This document shows, piece by piece, positions 31,740-40,064 of a stretch of 43,928 nt of DNA. This stretch comes from a bacterium (lineage in GTDB: Bacteria > Vulcanimicrobiota > Xenobia > Xenobiales > Xenobiaceae). Location of the stretch: NCBI GenBank assembly GCA_017458675.1, contig JAFTAM010000095.1, positions 1 to 43,928 of the forward strand. The letters are read 5' to 3'. The position numbers and the translations under genes were made by a program. How positions within the stretch are numbered: position 1 is the first letter of the stretch; every line of letters begins with the position of its first letter. The notes below the pieces were generated by a model. It was not told where the DNA came from. It searched no databases and saw only the letters and a list, made by a program, of their open reading frames with translations.

Positions 31740-33179
31740 ATGTTAAAAATTATCAAAAAACATATCTGTATAGAACTGACGGAAGATATTGCTGCGGGCA
31801 TAAGACAGAGTCTTCAGGCCCGTTATAATTCTCTGCTTTACCGTGTCCGTTTGGAATATATCAACCGTTTGGGATTGGACAGCGAAGTCTGCGACATCAA
31901 CAAGTCCTTTAAGGATTCTCCTCTGCTGCTGGGCGAGCTCTATCTTCCCGAACCGGGAACGATCTTCTATATCAAAGCCAAGCGCGGCGGCAATCTCATT
32001 CAGGCCGGCGTCATCACCAATGACGAAAACCGCGATACAGATGAATTTTTCAGTGAAGTCCGCGATCTTTTAGCGACCTACTGCGACAGTCTGCCTTCCT
32101 GGCGTATAGACGAGGATCTGCTCCCTCTGGAGATCGAGGACGCTTTTGTCGAAAACGATCCGGCTACGACGGAACAGATTACGGCGGCCAAAGCTTTGAT
32201 GGATCGCAAATCCCGCGACCTGTTGGAGCAGATTAAAAACGCCGGTTCCATCTTTATGAAGGATATCGCCGGCGAAGAGCGCGACGTAGTAGAAGAGTGC
32301 ATTCACAGCTTCAAGGATTTAAGTCTGGTGAATATGGACTGTGCGGTGCTCTGTCGGCGCAGCGGTCAGCAGATTCTGAGAGTCTCAGATAAATCTACCT
32401 TGAATGAGGGACCGCAGAAGGCTTTTAAGTGCTTTATATGCGGCAGTCCCATTTCCGACGAGCTTACCGAAGAGGTACTGGCCTGCACCGAATTCGGCGG
32501 CGAGATGCTCAAGGATCGCACATGGCTTCTGGTCTTAGTCCGCGGTATTTTGGCGGAATTGGGAGTTCCCAGCTCTGAGCTGAAGATTTACCGCAGCCAA
32601 GGTCTCCCGGTGCAGATTTTCCTGTCCATTAACGGTCTGCGTTATCTGCTGGTGCTGTGCACCGAGCCTTTGACTTTAGATCAGGCCTATATGATCGGGG
32701 CGCACATTACCGCTTATCGCTTAGACAGCGCCATCATTATCTCCACCGAGAAGATCACGACCCTCATGAAGGCTCATCTCAAGCAGACCAAGACCGATGT
32801 CAGGTTTGATTTTATCGACGATATCAACGATTTGAACGTGAAGCTGCAGGAAGTCATTTCTAAACAGCAGCGCGAGCATCTGGGCGCCCTGCTCAATGAC
32901 TTTGTGGGAGTTACCAAGGTCGATATAGCCTCTCTGGTTCTGCAGCGCATGCTTCCTGTTGCCGAGACCGAAGAAGAAATCCCTGCCGAAGCGGTAAGCG
33001 AGGTCTCCGAAATTAAGTTCGAAAGCCCCGCCGAGGAAATGCCTGAGGCTTTGGATATGCCGGATTTCCCTAGTATTCCGAACGATGCGGATATCCCTGA
33101 GAATTCGTCATTTGCAGAGCCTGTCGAAGGACCTAAGCCGGATACCAAATCGAATAAAAAGGGTAAAAAGCATAAATAA
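31740..33179 (+). CDS. Unknown protein, possible nuclease-fold domain without clear active site
   Basis: I do not recognise this 479-residue protein. Residues about 1-130 are mixed alpha/beta and mention no known motif. Residues about 140-190 are helical. A single CFICG at about residue 231 is followed by a Cys about 18 residues later. Residues about 270-345 (ILAELGVPSSELKIYRSQ, then LRYLLVLCTEPLTLDQAYMIGAHI, then SAIIISTEKI) resemble the alpha-beta order of restriction-endonuclease-like folds such as Mrr, but no D-ExK triad is seen. The tail from about 420 is acidic and Pro-rich, ending Lys-rich (KSNKKGKKHK). It lies alone between the copy C repeat and a terminator. Confidence 0.55.
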   Translation: MLKIIKKHICIELTEDIAAGIRQSLQARYNSLLYRVRLEYINRLGLDSEVCDINKSFKDSPLLLGELYLPEPGTIFYIKAKRGGNLIQAGVITNDENRDTDEFFSEVRDLLATYCDSLPSWRIDEDLLPLEIEDAFVENDPATTEQITAAKALMDRKSRDLLEQIKNAGSIFMKDIAGEERDVVEECIHSFKDLSLVNMDCAVLCRRSGQQILRVSDKSTLNEGPQKAFKCFICGSPISDELTEEVLACTEFGGEMLKDRTWLLVLVRGILAELGVPSSELKIYRSQGLPVQIFLSINGLRYLLVLCTEPLTLDQAYMIGAHITAYRLDSAIIISTEKITTLMKAHLKQTKTDVRFDFIDDINDLNVKLQEVISKQQREHLGALLNDFVGVTKVDIASLVLQRMLPVAETEEEIPAEAVSEVSEIKFESPAEEMPEALDMPDFPSIPNDADIPENSSFAEPVEGPKPDTKSNKKGKKHK

Positions 33180-33224
33180 GGCCCATATTTCAGCAGATAC
33201 TGCTCTTTATAGGTGAAAACGGAT

Positions 33225-33267
33225 GGCTCTGCGCTTTATTCAGCAGGGCCATTTTATGTTTTTTTAT
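33225..33267 (+). terminator. Terminator after the 31740-33179 gene
   Basis: GGCTCTGC (33225-33232) and GCAGGGCC (33243-33250) form an 8-bp stem with one G-U pair, followed by ATTTTATGTTTTTTT. Confidence 0.75.
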
Positions 33268-33299
33268 AGAATATTTGCTGAAATTCAGGATATATATTG

Positions 33300-33305
33300 T
33301 ATAAT
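33300..33305 (+). promoter_or_regulatory. Candidate -10 for the guanylyltransferase fusion gene
   Basis: A perfect TATAAT at 33300-33305, after the terminator and 93 bp before the ATG at 33398. TTGCTG lies 19 bp upstream as a possible -35. Confidence 0.4.
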
Positions 33306-33397
33306 TAACTCTGCTGAAGAAGTTGGCCTTTCCGCATTCCGGCGACTGTCAAGGGCCTGTAAAATCTATAAATTCGGTACATAGAGGGAAGAGGCAT

Positions 33398-36300
33398 ATG
33401 AAAGCTATCATTATGGCCGGCGGTGAAGGAACCCGTCTGCGTCCGCTTACCGTGAGCAGACCTAAGCCTATGGTTCCGGTTTGCAACAGGCCTGTAATGG
33501 AATATACTCTGGAGCTGCTCAAGCGTTATGGCATAACTTCCGCCATAGCCACGCTTCATTACAAAGCCGAGGATATCTCCGCCTATTTCGGCGACGGCAG
33601 CGACTTTGAAATGCATATGATGTATTCGGTGGAAAAGGCCCCTATGGGGACGGCCGGAAGCGTCAAGGAAATAGAGCATTTGGTCAGCGACGACACCTTT
33701 ATCGTTATCAGCGGCGACGGTCTGACCGATATAGATTTGGGCAAGGCTATTGCCTTTCATAAGGAAAAGGGCTCTGTCGCGACCTTGATACTCAAGCGCG
33801 TCAGCAATCCTTTGGAATACGGAGTGGTTATTACCGATAAGGAGGGGCGGATCGAGCGTTTTTTGGAAAAGCCCTCCTGGGGAGAGGTCTTTTCCGACCA
33901 GGTAAATACCGGCATCTATATTCTGGAACCGGAAGTTTTCTCTTTAATGGAGCGCGGCAAAGTTTACGATTTCTCCAAGGACATTTTTCCTAAGCTTTTA
34001 GCCGATAAGAAGCCCCTGTTCGGTTACGTGGCCGACGGTTATTGGTGTGATATCGGAGATATCGAGCATTATGCGGCGGCTCAGCGCGATATGTTCAACG
34101 GCAAGGTGCTGCAGGAGATGGTAGGGGAGCGCCGCAGTCCCGGTATATGGATCGGCGAGGGTACAACTGTTGATCCGACGGCGGTATTGGAGGCGCCTCT
34201 GTGTATAGGACGCGACTGCCGAATCGGCGCCAACGTCTATCTTTCCTCATATAACTGCATCGGCAATAACTGCATTATAGAAGAAGGCGTGCAGCTGGTG
34301 CGCAATATCGTTTTCAACAACGTCTTTATCGGGCGCAAAACCAACAGCGTCGGAGCCATCATTGGCAGAAAGTGCACGATAAATGCCGGCGTTACTTTAA
34401 ACGACGGCGTGGTAATAGGCGAAAATGTCTTTATCGGCAGCGGCGCCGCGGTCAGGCCGCAGATATCGGTCTGGCCGGACAAGCATATCGCCGACGGTTC
34501 CATCGTTTCGGAAAACCTGGTCTGGGGCTGCAAGACGGCGGAGACGCTTTTCGGACGCAACGGCATTACCGGACTGGGCAATTTGGAGATAACCCCCGAG
34601 GTAGCCATGAAGCTGGGAGCGGCCTTTGGCACTATGCTGCCCAAGGGCTCGACGGTGGCGGTCTCCCGCGACGCTCATCCCGGCTGCCGTCTGCTGACCA
34701 GATCGCTCATCAGCGGTCTTAGCTCAGTAGGAGTCAATGTTTTTGATCTGCGCATGCTGCCGGTTCCGGTAAGCCGCTATACCGTAAACAACAGCGAGGC
34801 GGTAGGCGGTATCCACATCAGGATCTACCGCGACGAATCCAGAGAGATTGAGATCGAATTTTTTGACGAGAACGGCATAAATATCGAGAAGACCCGCGAG
34901 CGCAAGCTGGAAAACCTCTTTGTGCGTCAGGATTTCCGGCGCACCGATATCGACGAGGTGGGTCTGATAAGCTATCTTGACGACAGCGTCAGCCGCTACA
35001 TGGACAGTTTTATCGATAGATGCGATATCGATGACATAAAAGCGGCTAAATTTAAGATAGTCGTAGACTATTCCTACGGAAGCGCCTGTCAGGTTCTGCC
35101 CTTTATCCTCAACAGGCTGGGGGTGGAGACCGTCTCTCTGAACGCTTACGTCGATTACCATAAAGCCAGGGAAGCGGCGGCCAATCAGGAGGAGGCTTTA
35201 AAGCAGCTTGCCGAGATTATTAAGCCGGTGGGCGCGAATTTGGGCGTTCTGGTAGACGCCGAGGCCGAAAAGTTCTCTTTGGTGGATGAAACCGGCAATC
35301 TCATTGTCGATACTAATTTGCTGGCTCTGATGGCACAGATGGTCTTTAAATTCAATAAAGACTCGTTAGTGGCCGTGCCGATAAGCGTTCCAAGCGTACT
35401 GGAGAAGGTGGCTTCTCAGCAGAAGGGGCGCATCGTGCGCACCAAGACCGATCCGCGCTCTATAATGCACAATGCGGCTGTCAGCGGAGGGCGCATAGCT
35501 TTTGCCGGCAATGCCAGCGGCAAATTTATCTTCCCCAGCTTTTCCTCCGGCTTTGACGCCATGTTTGCTCTGGCGCAGATGCTGAAAATGCTCTCGCTGC
35601 AGAAGTGCGCGCTTTCGGAAATTTTCAGGTCGGTGCCGCCCCATCATTCCGTATTCGGACGCATTGACTGCAACTGGTCGGAAAAGGCCAAGGTCATGCG
35701 CCTTTTAATTGAGAGTTACCGCGACGAAAATCTGGAGCTTCTGGACGGCGTGCAGATTCGCTTTGCCGACAATTCATCGATGCTCTTCGTGCCTCATCCC
35801 TCGATGGCTCATATCAACGTCTGGACCGATTCTTCTTCCAAGGAGAGAGCTGAAGCCTTGATGGAGAGAGCCCAGCTCATAGTTAAAAAGTTTATTGAAG
35901 CGGATGAAAGTGAATTTTTAAAGAATCTGAACAGCGATAAGGAATTCATCGCTTCCGGAAGCGGCGCTGTTCTTCCCGAGGACAGAGCCTTCCATTTTTG
36001 GATTACCGGGCGCAGCCTCGGCATCAAAGCGGTAAGTCTGCGCTCCTTTATCGATATTCTGCACTATATCGACGCCGATTCTCTGGAATATCACACCGAA
36101 CGCGGCGATTTCAGCAAATGGATTAAAACTGAGCTCAGGCGTCCTTTAATAGCTTTCGACCTGGAGCAGGTAGGCAAGGCCGGTTATAAAGGCGAGGACC
36201 TGCGCCGCCATATTCTGGAATGCTTCGGCGAAAGCGGCGAGAGCGATTCAAAATATGATGATTGCCGCCTGGAAGAAAGCGATCTCGGTTCGCTCCTGTC

Positions 36301-36412
36301 AGATTTGCACAGAAGCAGCGAGGGAGAGATCCTGCCGGAGCTTGAAGGTATAAAGTTTGCCGATATGGGTAAAAATACGATTTTGGCCGAGGACGGCGGC
36401 AGCCTTAGCTGA
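33398..36412 (+). CDS. Mannose-1-phosphate guanylyltransferase / phosphomannomutase-like fusion
   Basis: This is a protein of about 1004 residues. The N-terminal nucleotidyltransferase domain (about 1-230) is intact: MKAIIMAGGEGTRLRPLT, ISGDGLTDIDL and FLEKPSWGEVFSD. Left-handed beta-helix hexapeptides follow (about 245-370). A phosphohexomutase-like region (about 375-830) comes next, then a helical tail. The mutase domain looks inactive: the phosphoserine loop (normally TASHNP) reads GGIHIRIYRDE at about 468-478, and the metal loop (normally DGDGDR-like) reads VDAEAEKF at about 617-624. It therefore probably makes an NDP-sugar such as GDP-mannose, the mutase part being structural or regulatory. 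GAGG precedes the ATG at 33398; an in-frame ATG 75 bp upstream lacks support. Confidence 0.85.
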   Translation: MKAIIMAGGEGTRLRPLTVSRPKPMVPVCNRPVMEYTLELLKRYGITSAIATLHYKAEDISAYFGDGSDFEMHMMYSVEKAPMGTAGSVKEIEHLVSDDTFIVISGDGLTDIDLGKAIAFHKEKGSVATLILKRVSNPLEYGVVITDKEGRIERFLEKPSWGEVFSDQVNTGIYILEPEVFSLMERGKVYDFSKDIFPKLLADKKPLFGYVADGYWCDIGDIEHYAAAQRDMFNGKVLQEMVGERRSPGIWIGEGTTVDPTAVLEAPLCIGRDCRIGANVYLSSYNCIGNNCIIEEGVQLVRNIVFNNVFIGRKTNSVGAIIGRKCTINAGVTLNDGVVIGENVFIGSGAAVRPQISVWPDKHIADGSIVSENLVWGCKTAETLFGRNGITGLGNLEITPEVAMKLGAAFGTMLPKGSTVAVSRDAHPGCRLLTRSLISGLSSVGVNVFDLRMLPVPVSRYTVNNSEAVGGIHIRIYRDESREIEIEFFDENGINIEKTRERKLENLFVRQDFRRTDIDEVGLISYLDDSVSRYMDSFIDRCDIDDIKAAKFKIVVDYSYGSACQVLPFILNRLGVETVSLNAYVDYHKAREAAANQEEALKQLAEIIKPVGANLGVLVDAEAEKFSLVDETGNLIVDTNLLALMAQMVFKFNKDSLVAVPISVPSVLEKVASQQKGRIVRTKTDPRSIMHNAAVSGGRIAFAGNASGKFIFPSFSSGFDAMFALAQMLKMLSLQKCALSEIFRSVPPHHSVFGRIDCNWSEKAKVMRLLIESYRDENLELLDGVQIRFADNSSMLFVPHPSMAHINVWTDSSSKERAEALMERAQLIVKKFIEADESEFLKNLNSDKEFIASGSGAVLPEDRAFHFWITGRSLGIKAVSLRSFIDILHYIDADSLEYHTERGDFSKWIKTELRRPLIAFDLEQVGKAGYKGEDLRRHILECFGESGESDSKYDDCRLEESDLGSLLSDLHRSSEGEILPELEGIKFADMGKNTILAEDGGSLS

Positions 36413-36483
36413 GCGGAGCCGGCGGTTCTTAAGTTTGCTGCCGAAAGCTTTTTGTCTGCATTATAAACAGGAGGGACAGCCTA

Positions 36484-37254
36484 ATGTCTTTTTGGGATGA
36501 TACTCGGGAAAGTGTCCGGGAAAGAACCACCAACGGTGATATAAGCACGGAACTGTTTAAGATTATTACCGGATTTTTCCCTAAACCTATTCCGGTGGTG
36601 CAGCCTACCTTTTATTTGGGGCACGGCTATATCCTATGCTACGATTATATGGATTACATCGATAAGCTGCTGGCTTGTGAAGCCGCGCTGGAGAAGGTCT
36701 TTCAGTATGTCCTTTATCTGCGGGAAACCATTTCCTTATTCGGACGCTTCATAAGAAACGCCGTCGGCCCCATTGAGGATTTTCTGTCGGTAATGGACGA
36801 CATTTTTGACGATTGTGTGCGCGAGCTCAGCAATACGGAGGATATTGACGAACTGGCGGAGGACGAGGGGAGCCTGGGCGGCGAAGAGCCCGCCGAGGAT
36901 GAATTTAAAGCCGAGCGCGAGGAGATGACCCGTCAGCTTCTGGAAAAATTTACCGCAGCCGGAATCAGCGAAAACGTTTCTAAATCTCTGGCCGAGCGTC
37001 TGGCCGCCATGTATGAATGCTGCGTTTTTTATGTCCGTCTGGTCAAGGAAGTCAATTCTCCGGGTATTGTGGGCGAAACCGTGATGTTTATGGGCATTTG
37101 CGTAGAAGTGCAGTATCTGCTCGACACCAGAATGCGCCATCTGCTGCTGGAGGATGTCTTTGTAAAGAACGTCTCCCCCTTCTCGACGGGAATTTTGCCT
37201 TGGATCAGCCATGCTTTAGGCGAGCTGGTCAATAAGATCGGCGCTTTCAGCTGA
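36484..37254 (+). CDS. Helical protein of unknown function
   Basis: This 256-residue protein does not match a family I know. After a mixed N-terminus (about 1-50) the chain is mostly helical, with amphipathic helices at about 55-80, 90-120 and 135-200. An acidic linker (DEGSLGGEEPAEDEFKAEREE) lies at about 125-145. The last 50 residues are hydrophobic in part (GIVGETVMFMGICVEVQYLL). No signal peptide or clear membrane helix. CAGGAGGGAC lies just before the ATG at 36484. It follows the guanylyltransferase fusion by 71 bp and may be in its operon. Confidence 0.55.
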   Translation: MSFWDDTRESVRERTTNGDISTELFKIITGFFPKPIPVVQPTFYLGHGYILCYDYMDYIDKLLACEAALEKVFQYVLYLRETISLFGRFIRNAVGPIEDFLSVMDDIFDDCVRELSNTEDIDELAEDEGSLGGEEPAEDEFKAEREEMTRQLLEKFTAAGISENVSKSLAERLAAMYECCVFYVRLVKEVNSPGIVGETVMFMGICVEVQYLLDTRMRHLLLEDVFVKNVSPFSTGILPWISHALGELVNKIGAFS

Positions 37255-37368
37255 GAAGTTCGCATAAAGACTTGCGCTTAAAAGGGCGGAATTTTATAGG
37301 TTCAGAGTGAATAAATTAAAAAGAGCGGCGCAAGTTTGTGCCGGTACGATTTATAAGGGAGTTTGTTG

Positions 37369-38154
37369 ATGAATTCAGGCATTATAACCGTTACTACAGA
37401 TTTCGGCATTACCGACCCCTGGACGGCCATTATGAAGGGCGTCATGCTGAGAATCAACAGCCGCGCTAATTTGGTGGACATTTCCAACAGCGTGCCCCGC
37501 TGCGATATTAAGTGCGCCGGTTATCTGCTGGGTTCATGCGTCCCTTGGTTCCCTCGGGGAACGGTTCATCTGGCCGTAGTCGATCCCGAGGTGGGCGGCG
37601 CGCGCCGGGCCATTGCCATTCAGGGAGAAAACCATTTTTATGTCGGCCCCGACAACGGCATTTTTACGCTGGCGCTGCGCCGGGATAAATTCGTAGGGGC
37701 GGTGGAAATTCAACCGGGCAAATGGACTCTGGACAACATCAGCAAGACTTTTGAGGGGCGGGACATTTTTGCGCCTGTCGCAGCTCACCTTTCCAACGGC
37801 GTCAGTCTGGAAACTTTAGGTACGGAGATCAAGCGCGAGGATTTAGTCAGTTTAGAACTGCCCGGCAATGAGAGGCACGGCGGCTGTCTGCGTACCTCGG
37901 TTATGCATGTGGATAATTTCGGCAATTTAATTACAATGCTGAATGTGAAGGATCTGGACAGGCCGGTGCTGTCGGTAAAAATCGGCGACAGGGTTATCCC
38001 TATGAAATTGACCTATTCCGACGTCCGGGACGGAGAAATTCTGGCCTACTGGGGTTCGTCGGGTTTTTGTGAAATTGCGGTCAATAAAGGTTCGGCAGCT
38101 GAAGAACTGGGAGTTAAAAGCGGAGATCTCCTGGAGATAAAACTGGGAAGATAG
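37369..38154 (+). CDS. SAM hydroxide adenosyltransferase (DUF62 family)
   Basis: This 261-residue protein belongs to the family that hydrolyses S-adenosylmethionine to adenosine and methionine (also related to fluorinase and chlorinase). Family features are IITVTTDFGITDPWTAIMKG at the N-terminus, HLAVVDPEVGGARR (about 67-80), YVGPDNGIFT (about 90-99), and FEGRDIFAPVAAHL (about 126-139). The C-terminal domain is beta-rich with MHVDNFGNLITML. The start is the ATG at 37369 with GGGAG 7 bases upstream; the TTG at 37363 is less likely. Its cellular role in this family is not settled. Confidence 0.88.
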   Translation: MNSGIITVTTDFGITDPWTAIMKGVMLRINSRANLVDISNSVPRCDIKCAGYLLGSCVPWFPRGTVHLAVVDPEVGGARRAIAIQGENHFYVGPDNGIFTLALRRDKFVGAVEIQPGKWTLDNISKTFEGRDIFAPVAAHLSNGVSLETLGTEIKREDLVSLELPGNERHGGCLRTSVMHVDNFGNLITMLNVKDLDRPVLSVKIGDRVIPMKLTYSDVRDGEILAYWGSSGFCEIAVNKGSAAEELGVKSGDLLEIKLGR

Positions 38155-38182
38155 CCGAACGGAAACAGGCTCAGATAATATA

Positions 38183-38226
38183 AAAGCCGGAGTTTCAGAA
38201 CTGAAAATTCCGGCTTTCGGTTTTGA
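38183..38226. terminator. Bidirectional terminator after the SAM hydroxide adenosyltransferase gene
   Basis: AAAGCCGGA (38183-38191) and TTCCGGCTTT (38208-38217) with an inner TTTC/GAAA pair form a long hairpin. On the plus strand CGGTTTT follows; on the minus strand TTTTATATTAT follows. It also lies 23 bp past the stop of the interrupted small gene at 38240-38455. Confidence 0.65.
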
Positions 38227-38239
38227 AAGGCCCCTGTTT

Positions 38240-38455
38240 TTAAAATATTTTGTACTGATTGTGAATCTCAATATTGGTAAAGCGCTGGCAGTAATTCAGG
38301 AAGCTTATTAAGGCTACGATTAGGGCTATGATCCAAAAGAATGGGCTTCTTATAAGCTTACCCCAGAAACCGCGTTCCGGTTCTTCCTCATCATCCTCTT
38401 CGTCTTCAATGTCCTGCAGCTCTTCAGGGTCGTTGTTTTTAATTTATTCTGCCAC
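38240..38455 (-). pseudogene. Small acidic membrane-protein gene with an in-frame TAA at codon 4
   Basis: On the minus strand AGGAGG is followed after 5 bases by GTG (38455-38453), then GCA GAA TAA. The frame then stays open for 67 codons to a TAA at 38240. The product would have an acidic N-terminus (DPEELQDIEDEEDDEEEPE), then GFWGKLIRSPFFW and one hydrophobic helix (IIALIVALISFLNYC) and a polar tail. The perfect ribosome binding site, the protein-like composition and the good terminator suggest a real gene. The TAA at codon 4 could be a recent nonsense mutation, a sequencing error, or a site of unusual initiation at the ATT that follows; no ATG or GTG start lies beyond it. I do not recognise the family. 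It is divergent from the decarboxylase gene at 38540. Confidence 0.6.
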
Positions 38456-38539
38456 TTCGGCCTCCTATAAAATATTTAATATTTTTAAGTATAAGTTAAA
38501 AAAACGGGTCTCTCAATATTCTACTGATTTAAATAGACA

Positions 38540-40024
38540 ATGAATAGAGAATTATTTTTCAAAAGACAGTCTCAGGCCCCTCTATATCAGGCTCTGTGTG
38601 ATTATGCGGCTGAAAGGAATATTCCTTTTCATATGCCCGGTCATATGCTGGGGCGGGGGGCCTGCCCGGAACTGAAGGATCTCATGGGAGAAAAGGCTCT
38701 GCAGGCTGATATTACTCAGGTTCTGGATATGGACGACATTCACCGTCCGCAGAGCTTTACCAAGGCGGCTCAGGAGCTGGCAGCCGAATGTTTTGGGGCG
38801 GAGCAGACCTGGTTTCTGATCAACGGCTCTACCTGCGGCAATCAGGCTATGCTCATGGCCTCTCTGCAGCCCGGCGAGGAGGTCATTCTGCCCCGATGCG
38901 CTCACCGCTCTCTGCAGGCCGGTCTGATTTTTTCCGGCGCCGTGCCTCGCTATGCCGCTTCTCCTTATGACAGGGACGGCGGAGTGAACCTGGCTGTCGA
39001 GGCGGAAGAGCTGGAACGTCTGCAGAAACTACATCCTCGGGTAAAAGTCTGGGCGGTAACGGCGGCTACTCCCTACGGAGCCTGCGCCGATATGAAAAAA
39101 ATCTGTGACAGAGCCCATTCCTGCGGAGCAGCGGTTTTGGCTGACGAAGCCTGGGGACCTCATTTCGGGGCCTGCGAGGGACTGCCGCTCTCTGCGATGG
39201 CTCAGGGCGCGGATTGTGCGGTTCAGAGCGCCCATAAGCTTTTGGGAGCTTTGTCGCAGGCCTCTCTGCTTCACTATCAGGGCGGCAGAGTAGATCGCGG
39301 GCGGCTCCACCTGGCGCTGAGGATGCTGCAGAGCACCAGTCCCAGTTATCTGCTGCTGGCTTCCCTGGATTTGGCCCGCCGCCAGCTGGCCTTAGAAGGA
39401 CAAGAGCTTTGGAGCAAAGCTTTGGAGCGCGCCATGGATCTGCGGGCCTTTGTCAGCGGACTGCCGGGCTTCAGGGTTATGGAAAAGGGCAGAGCCTATG
39501 ATTATGATTTGACCAGAGTGGTCATTAGCGCTTTGGATTTGGGAATCGACGGAGTGCAGCTGGAAAGAATCCTGCGCTACCGCTTTAAGGTGCAGCCGGA
39601 AATGTCGGATATGCGCAATGTGGTTCTGGTGGTTACGCCTTCTCAGACGGAGGAGGACCTGCGCCGTTTAAAGGCGGCTCTGCAGGAAATTTCCGCATCT
39701 CCCTACGACTGGATCGCCAAAGAAGGGGTTAAAATGCCTTTGAAGCTGGTCGAAGAGCTGGGCTTCCCCGGTTTCCCCGAGATGGTTTTAAGTCCCCGGG
39801 AGGCCTTCTTTACGCAAACGCTTTCGGTCCCTTGGAAGGAAGCGATAGGCAAAGTATGCGGCGAGCTTATCACTCCTTATCCGCCGGGTATTCCTCTCAT
39901 TTGTCCGGGAGAGCGCATCGAAGCCGGGCATTTTGCTTATCTGCAGGAACTCAACCGGGTCGGCATTCCGATCGACGGTCTGCAGGACCGGAATTTTGAA
40001 AAGGTAAAAATTCTCAAGGTTTAG
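38540..40024 (+). CDS. Orn/Lys/Arg decarboxylase-family PLP enzyme (YaaO-like)
   Basis: This 494-residue protein is a fold-type I PLP enzyme of the Orn/Lys/Arg decarboxylase family. Diagnostic regions are PFHMPGHMLGRG (about 30-41), FLINGSTCGNQAML (about 92-105), VLADEAWGPHFG (about 199-210) and the PLP-lysine motif SAHKLLGALSQAS (about 231-243). The family-typical C-terminal domain follows, with TPYPPGIPLICPGE (about 450-463). The substrate (arginine, lysine or ornithine) cannot be told from the sequence. As in Bacillus, it is located just before a tmk-holB cluster. No good ribosome site precedes the ATG at 38540. Confidence 0.88.
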   Translation: MNRELFFKRQSQAPLYQALCDYAAERNIPFHMPGHMLGRGACPELKDLMGEKALQADITQVLDMDDIHRPQSFTKAAQELAAECFGAEQTWFLINGSTCGNQAMLMASLQPGEEVILPRCAHRSLQAGLIFSGAVPRYAASPYDRDGGVNLAVEAEELERLQKLHPRVKVWAVTAATPYGACADMKKICDRAHSCGAAVLADEAWGPHFGACEGLPLSAMAQGADCAVQSAHKLLGALSQASLLHYQGGRVDRGRLHLALRMLQSTSPSYLLLASLDLARRQLALEGQELWSKALERAMDLRAFVSGLPGFRVMEKGRAYDYDLTRVVISALDLGIDGVQLERILRYRFKVQPEMSDMRNVVLVVTPSQTEEDLRRLKAALQEISASPYDWIAKEGVKMPLKLVEELGFPGFPEMVLSPREAFFTQTLSVPWKEAIGKVCGELITPYPPGIPLICPGERIEAGHFAYLQELNRVGIPIDGLQDRNFEKVKILKV

Positions 40025-40064
40025 GATTGAAATATTTTTCAGATATAAGAAAGGCGTCAGCACT

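Noticed and set aside
38328..38543. Plus-strand frame of 71 codons rich in Ser
   Set aside because: It is the antisense of the acidic small membrane-protein gene; poly-Ser reflects the Asp/Glu codons of the other strand.
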